DNA of 64,000 nt from Gaiellasilicea sp963731615 (GTDB lineage Bacteria > Actinomycetota > Thermoleophilia > Gaiellales > Gaiellaceae). This document shows positions 25,523 through 33,567 of the stretch, piece by piece. Position 1 is the first letter of the stretch; each line of letters starts with the position of its first letter. The stretch covers positions 310,001 to 374,000 of the forward strand of contig CAVSWD010000001.1 in NCBI GenBank assembly GCA_963731615.1, in the 5' to 3' direction. The translations under genes were made by a program, and so were the position numbers. The notes under the pieces are model-generated. The model was not told the DNA's origin. It made no database searches and saw only the letters and a list, made by a program, of their open reading frames with translations.

Positions 25523-25918
25523 TCAGCCGACGGTGAAGGTTCCGCTCATCTGGCTCGCGTGCGGATCGCAGACATACGAGTACTCGCCCGCTTCGAGCTC
25601 GACGTCGAACGACTCCTCGCCTTCTGCGCCCACGTCGGTCGCGACGTCGACGCCGCCCGGTCCGGTGAGGTGGAAGTTGTGCGCCGACGACTGGTCGTCC
25701 ACGACCAGGGTGTAGCTGCCGGGCGAGAGGCTGTCGGCGCCTGCGACGCTGATGTCGAAGCCGGGCCCGACGCTGCCGGTGATCTCGGTTCCGGACGGCG
25801 CTGCGGCCTCCGTCTCCTGGGTGGTCGTCGCGGTCGCGTCCTCGTCGTCGTCACCACCGCAGCCGGCCGCGGCGAGCGCGATCAGCAGAAGTGGCAGGGC
25901 GATCCAACGGCGTCTCAT
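25523..25918 (-). CDS. Cupredoxin-like copper lipoprotein
   Basis: 131 residues. Lipoprotein signal with lipobox (AAAGC, Cys20), an acidic/Thr-rich linker and a C-terminal plastocyanin-like fold. Likely copper ligands: His in SSAHNFHLTG, then Cys, His and Met in YVCDPHASQMSG. An exported electron carrier or copper-binding protein attached to the membrane. Divergent from the flavoprotein gene at 25987. Confidence 0.85.
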   Translation of the reverse strand: MRRRWIALPLLLIALAAAGCGGDDDEDATATTTQETEAAAPSGTEITGSVGPGFDISVAGADSLSPGSYTLVVDDQSSAHNFHLTGPGGVDVATDVGAEGEESFDVELEAGEYSYVCDPHASQMSGTFTVG

Positions 25919-25986
25919 GGTCGTCTCCTCTCGGACGGGTTCAGGGGTGACTACGCGTCGGACGCGAGAGCGGTTTAGTTTCTCCG

Positions 25987-28389
25987 ATGCGAACGCGCTC
26001 GAGAGCGGTTGTGATCGGCGGCGGTGTCGGCGGCTGCTCGATCCTCTACTGGCTGACGAAGCTCGGCTGGGACGACGTCGTCCTCGTCGAGCGCGCCGAT
26101 CTCACCTCCGGCTCGACGTTCCACTCGGCCGGCCTCGTCGGGCAGCTGCGCGGCTCGCTCTCGCTGACCAAGATGATGATGACGAGCGTCGACCTTTACC
26201 GGACGATCGGCGAGGAGGTCGGGCTCGAGACCGGCTGGCGCGAGGTCGGTTCGTTGCGTCTCGCCTCGTCGGAGGAGAGGCTCGAGGAGATCGCGCGCCA
26301 GGCCGGGTGGGCGAAGACGTTCGGCTTGCCGCTCGAGCTGATCTCGGCGGCGGCGGCGCAGGAGCGGTTCCCCGCGATGACCGCCGACGGCGTCCTCGGC
26401 GCCGCCTATCTGCCGACCGACGGCTACATCGACCCCTCGCAACTCACGTTCGCGCTGGCCGAGGGCGCGCGACGCGGGGGCGCCGAAGTGCACACGGCGA
26501 CGCGCGTCGTCTCGATCCGGGCTCGCGACGGTCGCATCGAGGCGGTCGAGACGGACAAGGGCGAGATCGAGACCGAGATCGTCGTCAATGCGGGCGGGAT
26601 CTTCGCGGCCGAGTTGGGACGGCTCGTCGGGGTCACGGTCCCGATCGTGCCGATGGCGCACGAGTACCTCGTCACACGACCGGCCGGCCTGCCGCTCGAG
26701 ATGCCGACGATGCGTGATCCCTCGCTCCTCGTCTACTTCCGGCCCGAGTCGGGCGGCCTCGTCATGGGCGGCTACGAGCGCGATCCGGCGCCCTGGTCGC
26801 TCGACGGCATCCCACCCGACTTCAACGGCCAGCTGCTCGAGGAGGACTGGCCCCGCTTCGAACCGCTGCTCGAGAACGCGATCAGGCGCGTGCCTGCGCT
26901 CGAGGAGATGGAGGTCGTGCGCCTGATCAACGGCCCCGAAGCGTTCACACCCGACGGCGAGTTCATCCTCGGGCCGACCGACGTGCGCGGCTTTTGGGTC
27001 GCCGCCGGCTTCTGCGCGCATGGCCTCGCCGGGGCCGGCGGGATGGGCAAGCTGGTGGCCGAGTGGATCGTCGAGGGAACGCCGAGCCTCGATGTCTGGC
27101 ACATGGACTCGCGCCGGTTCGGGTCTGCGTACACGAGTCAGGCCTACACGGTCGCCCGCACGACCGAGATCTACTCGACCTACTACGACGTCAAGTACCC
27201 GGGGCACGAGCGGCAAGCGGGGCGGCCGCTCCGGGTCTCGCCCGGCTACTGGCGGCTGCAGGAGCTGGGAGCCTCGTTCGGCGAGAAGTCGGGCTGGGAG
27301 CGCGCCAACTGGTTCGAGCCGAACGCGGCGCACGGCGACGAGAGCCTGCGTCCGCGCGGCTGGGCCGGCCGCCACTGGTCGCCGGCGATCGGCGCCGAGC
27401 ACCGGGCGTGCCGCGAGGCGGCGGCCCTCTTCGACGAGTCCTCGTTCGCGAAAATCGAGGTCGTAGGCTCTGGCGCGGCCGGTCTGCTCGAGCACCTCTG
27501 CGACAACCGGGTCGCCCGCGACGTCGGCGCGATCACCTACACGCAGATGCTGAACGCGAAGGGCGGGATCGAGTGCGACTTCACGGTCACTCGCCTCGCC
27601 GACGAGCGCTTTCGGATCGTCACCGGAACCGCGTTCGGGCGCCACGACCTCGCCTGGATCCGCCAGCACGCGCCAGACGACGGCTCCGTCACCGTCACCG
27701 ACGTCACCTCGGCGTACGCGTGCCTCGGCCTCTGGGGCCCGCTGAGCCGGGAGATTCTGGCTCCGCTGACGACCGACCCGCTCGACTTCCCGTACATGCG
27801 CGCGCGGGAGCTCACGATCGGCTCGGTTCCGTGTCTTGCGCTCAGGGTCACGTACGTCGGCGAGCTGGGGTGGGAGCTCTATTGCCCGGCTGAGTTCGGG
27901 CTCGCGCTCTGGGACGCGATCTGGGCGGCGGGGCGCGCGCACGGCCTCGCGGCCGGCGGGTACAGGGCGATCGATTCACTGCGGCTGGAGAAGGGCTACC
28001 GCGTGTGGGGAGCCGACATCACCGCCGACGACAGCCCGTATGAGGCGGGCCTCGGCTTCGCGGTCAAGCTCGACAAGGACTTCCTCGGCAAGGATGCGCT
28101 CGCCGGTGCGGAGGATCCGGAGCGGCGGCTTGCCTGCGTCACGCTGGCCGACCCGCGTGCGGTCGCGCTCGGATCCGAGCCTGTTCGAGCCGGCGGCGAG
28201 CTCGTCGGCCGGGTCACGAGCGGTGGCTACGGCTACACCGTCGAGCGCTCGATCGCCTACGCGTACCTCCCCGATGCGAGCTGCCGGCCCGGGGTGGCGG
28301 TCGAGGTCGAGATCTTCGGCGAGTGGGTGCCGGGCGAAGTCGTTTCCGAGCCGCTCTACGACCCGGCGGGCGAGCGGCTGCGGGGTTAG
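25987..28389 (+). CDS. Sarcosine/dimethylglycine dehydrogenase-like flavoprotein with GcvT-type domain
   Basis: 800 residues. FAD-binding Rossmann motif (VVIGGGVGGCS, about 8-18), then SGSTFHSAGLVGQLR with His46 at the position used for covalent flavin attachment in DMGDH-type enzymes. From about 410 to the end a GcvT/aminomethyltransferase folate-binding domain (YTQMLNAKGGIECDFTVTRL, YVGELGWELYCP) is visible. It should demethylate an N-methylamino acid and transfer the one-carbon unit to tetrahydrofolate. ATG 25987. Its last 4 bases overlap the end of the convergent histidine-kinase-like gene. Confidence 0.88.
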   Translation: MRTRSRAVVIGGGVGGCSILYWLTKLGWDDVVLVERADLTSGSTFHSAGLVGQLRGSLSLTKMMMTSVDLYRTIGEEVGLETGWREVGSLRLASSEERLEEIARQAGWAKTFGLPLELISAAAAQERFPAMTADGVLGAAYLPTDGYIDPSQLTFALAEGARRGGAEVHTATRVVSIRARDGRIEAVETDKGEIETEIVVNAGGIFAAELGRLVGVTVPIVPMAHEYLVTRPAGLPLEMPTMRDPSLLVYFRPESGGLVMGGYERDPAPWSLDGIPPDFNGQLLEEDWPRFEPLLENAIRRVPALEEMEVVRLINGPEAFTPDGEFILGPTDVRGFWVAAGFCAHGLAGAGGMGKLVAEWIVEGTPSLDVWHMDSRRFGSAYTSQAYTVARTTEIYSTYYDVKYPGHERQAGRPLRVSPGYWRLQELGASFGEKSGWERANWFEPNAAHGDESLRPRGWAGRHWSPAIGAEHRACREAAALFDESSFAKIEVVGSGAAGLLEHLCDNRVARDVGAITYTQMLNAKGGIECDFTVTRLADERFRIVTGTAFGRHDLAWIRQHAPDDGSVTVTDVTSAYACLGLWGPLSREILAPLTTDPLDFPYMRARELTIGSVPCLALRVTYVGELGWELYCPAEFGLALWDAIWAAGRAHGLAAGGYRAIDSLRLEKGYRVWGADITADDSPYEAGLGFAVKLDKDFLGKDALAGAEDPERRLACVTLADPRAVALGSEPVRAGGELVGRVTSGGYGYTVERSIAYAYLPDASCRPGVAVEVEIFGEWVPGEVVSEPLYDPAGERLRG

Positions 28390-28901
28390 GCCGCTCCTGG
28401 AAACCGGTACTCGCCGCCGCCGCCCGTCGTCACGACGCCGTCGCCGTCTTCTGTCCGCACGGTGAGCACGATCGACGACCCCCCCTCGGCGGCTTCGAGC
28501 TCGTCGGCGAGGAGGTCGACCAGCGCACACGCGACGTCGCCGGGCGCCGCGAGGACGGTTGCGTCGCCGGTCGTACTCAGGGTGACGTTGTGCGTCGGGA
28601 GCACGAGGGTGACGAGCGCAATCGCATCGGTAGCCGCCTGACCGAGCGAGAGGCTCCGCGGTGGCATCGACGCCAGCCGGACGAAACCCTGGAGCGCGCG
28701 GACGATGTCGGCGATCTCAGTCCCGGTCCTGTGCGTCAGCGCGACCCGCTGATGCAGCTTCGTTCCGGGCTCGGCGTCGTCGAGCGCGAGCTCTGCCGAG
28801 CCCACGAGCGCCACCAGTGGGTTCGCGATCTGGTGCAGCGCGCCGCGGGTCAACCGGCCCATTGTCTGGAGTTCACGCAGCTCGCGAGCGTCGGATTGCA
28901 T
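28386..28901 (-). CDS. Histidine-kinase-like DHp protein lacking a normal ATPase domain
   Basis: 171 residues, cytoplasmic. Contains an H-box-like helix (GALHQIANPLVALVGSAEL) as in histidine kinase dimerisation domains, followed by a short ATPase-like region in which the N-box Asn is replaced (CALVDLLADELEA) and G-boxes are not recognisable. It could be an ATPase-dead phosphotransfer protein (ChpT/Spo0B-like in concept) or a decayed kinase. Divergent from a NarL-type response regulator at 29002, its probable partner. Confidence 0.72.
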   Translation of the reverse strand: MQSDARELRELQTMGRLTRGALHQIANPLVALVGSAELALDDAEPGTKLHQRVALTHRTGTEIADIVRALQGFVRLASMPPRSLSLGQAATDAIALVTLVLPTHNVTLSTTGDATVLAAPGDVACALVDLLADELEAAEGGSSIVLTVRTEDGDGVVTTGGGGEYRFPGAA

Positions 28902-29001
28902 GTCTCTATGATCCCCGGGCGGACGGTCGTCGCCCGCCCGATCCTATGCGTCTAGCCTTACCACTGCGATTCCTGGGAAACCCGTTGCTGCGGCCGGCGG
29001 G

Positions 29002-29625
29002 GTGGACGTGACGACGTGTCTGGTCGCCGACGATCACCCGGCCGTCGTCGAGGCAGTCGCGGACGTCCTGGTCGAGAACGGGATCGAGGTCACCGGGCGC
29101 GCCCGCGACGGGAAGGACGCGGTCGAGAAGATCGAGCTCGACAAGCCGGACGTGGCGATCCTCGACCTGCAGATGCCGGTCATGTCCGGGATCGAGGTGG
29201 CGCGCCAGATCGCGAAGTCAACCGTTGAGACCGCAGTCATCCTCTACACCGCGTTCGGTGACCGTGCGCTCCTGACCGAGGCACTCGACGCGGGTGCGCG
29301 CGGGTTCGTGCTCAAGGAGGCGCCCCTCGCCGAGGTCGTCCGCGCCGTCGAGCTCGTCGCCTCCGGCCGCACCTACGTCGATCCGGTCCTGGCCGGTGTC
29401 CTCTCGAGCTCCGCCGCGACCGAGAAGATCATGAGCCTGACCCAGCGCGAGCGTGACGTCTTACGCCTGCTCGCGGACGGGATGTCGAACGAGGAGATCG
29501 GCAAGGTGCTGTTCATCTCGCCGGAGACGGTGCGCACGCACGTCCGCAAGGCGATGGCAAAGCTCGACGCGGACACGCGCACGCAGGCAGTCGCGACCGC
29601 GCTGCGGCAGTCGCTGATCGCCTGA
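29002..29625 (+). CDS. NarL/LuxR-family response regulator
   Basis: 207 residues. Receiver domain with acidic pocket (VADDHPAV), phospho-acceptor Asp in AILDLQMPV, Thr in YTAFG and Lys in VLKEAP. C-terminal LuxR helix-turn-helix (LTQRERDVLRLLADGMSNEEIG, then TVRTHVRKAMAKL). Start GTG 29002, with GTG 29008 as an alternative. A -10-like TAGCCT lies at 28953-28958. Confidence 0.92.
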   Translation: MDVTTCLVADDHPAVVEAVADVLVENGIEVTGRARDGKDAVEKIELDKPDVAILDLQMPVMSGIEVARQIAKSTVETAVILYTAFGDRALLTEALDAGARGFVLKEAPLAEVVRAVELVASGRTYVDPVLAGVLSSSAATEKIMSLTQRERDVLRLLADGMSNEEIGKVLFISPETVRTHVRKAMAKLDADTRTQAVATALRQSLIA

Positions 29626-29636
29626 CCTGCCAGGCG

Positions 29637-30209
29637 CTACGTCGTTGGGCGCGTGAGGGCGAACGGCATCCCGACGAGCACGGAGAGCAGCTGCCGGAAG
29701 TCCGCGGCCGGCATCGCTGCCGCCTCGTCGGTGTGCGACGTGGGGGAGTACGTGTTGTGTTTCGAGGGCCAGTACGCCCAGGCGACCATCGAGGCGAAGC
29801 GCTCGCAGCCGTTGGCGCCGTGTGTCAGGCCGGAGGTCTCGTAGCACCAGGCGCTTGCCCGCAGCTGCTCTTGCAGGAGTGCCCGCTTCGGCGCGTCGAG
29901 CACGAGGAAGTCGACCTGGTGGGCGTACTCGTCCATGATCGTCGCCCACGCGAACTTGCCGGTGGCGAGGAGCCCGCGGTCGAGCCAGATGTGACCGGGT
30001 GTGGCATGAGAGGAGCCATACGTGCCGACGTGGATCGTCACCCGCTGCGGGACGATGCCCCAGTCGAACGAGCTCGCGTTGAGTGCCGCCTGGACGGTTG
30101 CGCGTTCGGCGGGCCGCGCGCCGTCGAACACGTAGTTGCCCCCGCCCGCGAGGGCGGAGGCAGGGAGGATCAGCGCAAGAGCGAGAGCAAGGGTAAGACG
30201 CCGCAGCAT
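29637..30209 (-). CDS. Secreted protein with a degenerate metalloprotease-like motif
   Basis: 190 residues; signal peptide at 1-21 (ALALALILPASALA). The mature part has IMDEYAHQVDF near residue 92, resembling the HExxH helix of zinc metalloproteases except that the first His is Asp. A few cysteines are present, including WCYETS and NGCERF. Related to actinobacterial secreted proteins of unknown function, as far as I can tell. May be a non-catalytic relative or one that uses other ligands. Confidence 0.65.
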   Translation of the reverse strand: MLRRLTLALALALILPASALAGGGNYVFDGARPAERATVQAALNASSFDWGIVPQRVTIHVGTYGSSHATPGHIWLDRGLLATGKFAWATIMDEYAHQVDFLVLDAPKRALLQEQLRASAWCYETSGLTHGANGCERFASMVAWAYWPSKHNTYSPTSHTDEAAAMPAADFRQLLSVLVGMPFALTRPTT

Positions 30210-30300
30210 TCACTCTCAGTCGTCGGGCTTTGCCCCGTCTAACACGATTCCCACTCCGGCCCGGCTGCCGTCACCCGAATCGGGGATGGCGGATACGCGG

Positions 30301-30999
30301 TTACGTGGGCGGCCGCAGCGTGGCGAACGGGTCGGTGATCTCGAGCCGGCGCGTGCGGAAGCGGTACAGCTCAGCGGGGCGGCCACCGGCACGCCCCGGC
30401 TCGCGCCGCGCGCCGGTCGCCTCGAGCACGTCGCGGCGGAGCAGGACACGCTTCAGGTTGGTCGCCGAGACGTCGTGACCGAGCGCCGCGGTGTAGAGGT
30501 TGCGTAGCTCCGAGAGCGTGAAGGCCGGAGGCGCCAGTGCGAAGCCGACGTTCGTGTAGGAGAGCTTGCCGCGCAGCCGCTCGCGGCCTGCGAGCACGAT
30601 CGCGCCGTAGTCGAAGGCCAGCGCCGGGAGTTCGTCGACGGCGTGCCAGGCGGTGTCCCCGGGCAGGCTCGGCTCGACCTCGGCAGGGAGGATCGCGAGG
30701 AACGCCGTCGCGAGCTCGCGGCTTCCCGGAACGCGTTTCGGGTCGCTCCACGAGCCGAGTTGCTCGAGGTGGGCGAGCTCGCGAACCTCGACCTTCGCAG
30801 CGAGGTGGCGCGTGATCGAGTCCTCCAGCGTCTCAGTCGGCCCGAGCGTGCCTCCCGGCAGGGCCCACGAGCCCGACCCGGGCGCACGCGTGCGTTGCCA
30901 GAGCAGGGCGTGCAGGCGGCCGTCGCGAACTTGGAGCACAACGGCGAGGACGACCTGCCGAGGGCCTGTGGTAGGATCGCTTTCTAGTTTACGCCTCAC
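30301..30999 (-). CDS. NrtR-like transcription regulator (Nudix fold plus winged helix)
   Basis: 232 residues. A Nudix domain spans about 15-145 and a winged helix-turn-helix C-terminal part follows (LYTAALGHDVSATNLKRVLL). The Nudix box has lost its catalytic residues (TRHLAAKVEV in place of REUxEExGU), the hallmark of NrtR-type regulators that sense ADP-ribose instead of hydrolysing it. Divergent from the BMP-family transporter lipoprotein, which it may regulate. ATG 30999. Confidence 0.82.
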   Translation of the reverse strand: MRRKLESDPTTGPRQVVLAVVLQVRDGRLHALLWQRTRAPGSGSWALPGGTLGPTETLEDSITRHLAAKVEVRELAHLEQLGSWSDPKRVPGSRELATAFLAILPAEVEPSLPGDTAWHAVDELPALAFDYGAIVLAGRERLRGKLSYTNVGFALAPPAFTLSELRNLYTAALGHDVSATNLKRVLLRRDVLEATGARREPGRAGGRPAELYRFRTRRLEITDPFATLRPPT

Positions 31000-31041
31000 A
31001 GTCTAAAACCCTAGCAGGCTCATCCTCGTGAAAGGCTCTCG

Positions 31042-32079
31042 ATGCTGCGTGTGACTCCACTGGCGCTCGTGCTCGCACTTTTCCTCTTCGCCGGCTGTGG
31101 CGGTTCCGACGACGAGACCACGGCACCGACGACGACGACCGCTGCCGCCGAGCAGCTCCAGGTCGGCCTGATCACCGACCTCGGCCAGCTTGACGACGAC
31201 GGCTTCAACGAGCTCGCGTATCGCGGCCTCAAGCGAGCGGAGCAGGAGCTCGGCATCAAGGGGCGCGTGGTCGAGTCCGCCTCCGCGGCCGACTACATCC
31301 CGAACATGACCTCGCTGGCGCGCCAGGGCTACGACCTGATCATCGGCGTGGGTTTCGCGCAGGGCGATGCGATCGGCAAGGTCGCGCAGCGCTTCCCGGC
31401 CGTCAAGTTCGCGATCATCGACGTCGACCAGGCGTTCGTGCCGGGCACGCCGAAGAACGTGCAGGGCCTGCTCTTCCGCGAGGAGGAGGTCGGGTACCTC
31501 GTCGGCTACCTCGCCGGGCTCGAGGAAGAGCGGCGCAGCGGCAACGATGTGATCAGCGCCGTCGGCGGCATGAAGGAGCCGCCTGTCGATCGCTTCATTG
31601 CGGGCTACTTCGCCGGCGCGGAGAAGGCCGCACCCGGCGTCACGACCCTGCTCGACTACTCGCAGGACTGGGACGACCAGGCGAAGTGCAAGGAGCTGGC
31701 GCTGAACCAGATCGCACGCGGCTCGAACGTCGTCTTCCAGGTTGCAGGCGGGTGCGGGCTCGGCGCGCTCAACGCGGCGGAGGAGCGCGGCGCCTGGGGA
31801 ATCGGTGTCGATGCCGACCAGTCCTTCCTCGGCTCGCACATCCTCACGAGCGCGCAGAAGGGCGTCGACGCGGCCGTGTTCCTGACGATCGGGTCGATCA
31901 AGGACGGCAAGTGGGCCGGCGGCGGCAACTCCACGTTCGGCCTCAAGGAGGAGGGCGTCGGGCTCGGCAAGGTGAGCTCCGAGGTGCCGCCGGAGGACGT
32001 CGAGCGGGTGGCTGCGATCGAGCAGCAGATCGCGAACGGTGAGATCACCGGCATCCCCACGGAGGTTGGTGGCAGCTGA
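31042..32079 (+). CDS. BMP-family (basic membrane protein/PnrA-like) substrate-binding lipoprotein
   Basis: 345 residues. Lipoprotein signal with lipobox (LFAGC, Cys19) and a Thr-rich linker, then a type I periplasmic-binding fold of the BMP family: DDDGFNELAYRGLKRAE, GVGFAQGDAIGKVA, GYLAGL. BMP proteins deliver purine nucleosides to ABC importers. No permease or ATPase gene is adjacent. ATG 31042. Followed by two hairpins (32100-32116 and 32136-32165). Confidence 0.88.
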   Translation: MLRVTPLALVLALFLFAGCGGSDDETTAPTTTTAAAEQLQVGLITDLGQLDDDGFNELAYRGLKRAEQELGIKGRVVESASAADYIPNMTSLARQGYDLIIGVGFAQGDAIGKVAQRFPAVKFAIIDVDQAFVPGTPKNVQGLLFREEEVGYLVGYLAGLEEERRSGNDVISAVGGMKEPPVDRFIAGYFAGAEKAAPGVTTLLDYSQDWDDQAKCKELALNQIARGSNVVFQVAGGCGLGALNAAEERGAWGIGVDADQSFLGSHILTSAQKGVDAAVFLTIGSIKDGKWAGGGNSTFGLKEEGVGLGKVSSEVPPEDVERVAAIEQQIANGEITGIPTEVGGS

Positions 32080-32135
32080 CCTACGGGCTTGAGTTGATGT
32101 TGGGCCGCGGGCGGCCCCTTTAGGGGTCTTCGCGC

Positions 32136-32165
32136 GATGAGCATCCGCTTCCGCGGATGCTCATC
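32136..32165. terminator. 13-bp perfect hairpin, probably bidirectional terminator
   Basis: GATGAGCATCCGC (32136-32148), loop TTCC, and its exact complement (32153-32165). It separates the BMP lipoprotein gene (+) from the MoaD-like gene (-), and the stop codon of the latter (32161-32163) lies inside the stem. A smaller stem of 6 bp (GGGCCG/CGGCCC) lies just upstream at about 32103-32118. Confidence 0.7.
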
Positions 32166-32427
32166 TTGCGCCATCGGAACTGCCGCCGGCGATCGCTGCG
32201 ACGATCAGGATCCGCGCCTTCGGCCCTGCCGGGGCGCTGAGGTCGTGCGCCCGTTCGCCGTCGAGGTAGACGTGCACGAGCGCTCGTACCTCACCGTGCT
32301 CGTCGAGGATGAGGTCGGCGACTGGCAGGGCGTGCAGCGCCTCGCCGACCGTACTCGCCTCGACCTCGAAGCGCTTCTGTCCGCCCGCCTCGGTTGCCAG
32401 CAGGCCGGGGAGGAGGACTATCGCCAC
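32161..32427 (-). CDS. MoaD/ThiS-like small ubiquitin-fold protein
   Basis: 88 residues from GTG 32427, 11 bases after the propeller gene. The beta-grasp pattern of MoaD/ThiS proteins is visible, ending VAAIAGG at 81-82 but followed by six further residues (SSDGAR). Normal sulfur carriers end at the Gly-Gly. So either a protease removes the tail, as known for some ubiquitin-like carriers, or the protein is not activated. No adenylyltransferase or JAMM protease gene is next to it. Confidence 0.7.
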   Translation of the reverse strand: MAIVLLPGLLATEAGGQKRFEVEASTVGEALHALPVADLILDEHGEVRALVHVYLDGERAHDLSAPAGPKARILIVAAIAGGSSDGAR

Positions 32428-32438
32428 CGCGCCACGAC

Positions 32439-33497
32439 CTAGTGCGCTGCGGCAGCTTCGACCGAGAGGATCGGGGGCAGGTGGCGTGCCGCCTCGACGA
32501 CCTCGTCGTGCCGCAGCGCGTAGATGTGACCGCTCTGCGTGCCCGCGTAGACGGCCTCGTCGTCGAAGCTCATCCCCTCTCGGAGCACGGCGGCCCACGC
32601 GGGCTCCTCCGCCACGATCAGCTTCCAGCTCGCACCGCCGTCGGTGGTCCGGTAGATCCCGATGCGCCCGTCGCAGGTGACCCGGTTTTCGGCGCCTTCC
32701 TCAGGAATCACGAATGCGGTGTCGGGATCGGAAGGGTCGAGCGCGAGAGCGAAGCCGAAGCCCGAAGGCAGGCCGTTCTCGTCCAGGCGCTCCCAGCTCG
32801 TGCCGTGGTCGTCCGAGCGGTAGACGCCGCAGTGGTTCTGCTGCCAGAGCCGCCCCGGCCGGCCGGGATGAGCGAGCACCTTGTGCACACATTGGCCGAC
32901 GTCCGGAAAGCGGTTCTCGGGGGAGAAGCACGCCTCGGTGCCCTGGTTCGCCGTCTCCCAGCTCGCGCCACCGTCCTCGGTGCGGAAGACGCCGGCCGCG
33001 GAGATGCCGATCCAGAGCCGTTTCGCGTCGTCCGGGTCGAGCGTGATCGAGTGTGTGATCAGCCCGCCCGCGCCAGGCGCCCACTGGTCGCGCGTCTCGT
33101 GGCTCAGCACGCCCTCGTTCACCTGCCAGCTGGCGCCGGAGTCGTCCGAGCGGAAGAGGACGCCGGGCTCGCCGCCGAGCCAGAGCGTGTCCGGCTCCGA
33201 CGGATGCCCCGGCTCGAGATGCCACGTCGACGCGAGCTTCAACTCGCTCTCCTCCGGGAGGCCTAGCCCCTCCGAGCGCTCCCAGGTCTTACCGAGGTCG
33301 GTCGAGCGCTGGACCGTCCCGCCGTAGACCCAGCTGTTCGCGCAGGCGTAGAGGCTGCCGTCGCGCGGGTCGACAGTGGCGTGGTTGATCGACCAGCCGG
33401 GAAGGAGCGGTCCTTCGACTTCGAAGGAACGCCGCTCGTCGTCGCCCCGGACGAGAAAGAGGCCCTTCCGCGTTCCGACGACCAGGAGCACGCCCAC
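32439..33497 (-). CDS. BNR/sialidase-like beta-propeller protein
   Basis: 352 residues with no signal peptide. Repeats of the BNR/Asp-box type, with S-x-D-x-G-x-x-W in several blades (RSTDLGKTWE, RSDDSGASWQ, RTEDGGASWE, RSDDHGTSWE, RTTDGGASWK), indicate a six- or seven-bladed propeller like VPS10/YCF48/sialidase folds. No sialidase catalytic residues identified, so probably a binding scaffold. Pairs with the MoaD-like gene on one transcript. Confidence 0.8.
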   Translation of the reverse strand: MGVLLVVGTRKGLFLVRGDDERRSFEVEGPLLPGWSINHATVDPRDGSLYACANSWVYGGTVQRSTDLGKTWERSEGLGLPEESELKLASTWHLEPGHPSEPDTLWLGGEPGVLFRSDDSGASWQVNEGVLSHETRDQWAPGAGGLITHSITLDPDDAKRLWIGISAAGVFRTEDGGASWETANQGTEACFSPENRFPDVGQCVHKVLAHPGRPGRLWQQNHCGVYRSDDHGTSWERLDENGLPSGFGFALALDPSDPDTAFVIPEEGAENRVTCDGRIGIYRTTDGGASWKLIVAEEPAWAAVLREGMSFDDEAVYAGTQSGHIYALRHDEVVEAARHLPPILSVEAAAAH

Positions 33498-33521
33498 GAC
33501 CCGAGCCTAACGGAGACGGGT

Positions 33522-33541
33522 TCGACGTCGCACGACGTCGA
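33522..33541. promoter_or_regulatory. 20-bp palindrome, candidate operator
   Basis: TCGACGTCG-CA-CGACGTCGA: a perfect 9-bp inverted repeat around CA. It lies between the divergent propeller gene (start 33497) and the aldehyde dehydrogenase gene (start 33568). A -10-like TAGGCT follows at 33552-33557, so a repressor here would block it. With that -10 the transcript would start only about 3-4 bases before the GTG, making it leaderless. Confidence 0.5.
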
Positions 33542-33567
33542 GCAGTCACGCTAGGCTCGCGCTCCGC

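Noticed and set aside
25975..27942. 655-codon antisense frame over the sarcosine dehydrogenase-like gene
   Set aside because: No recognisable domain, charged repetitive composition, and fully antisense to a well supported gene.
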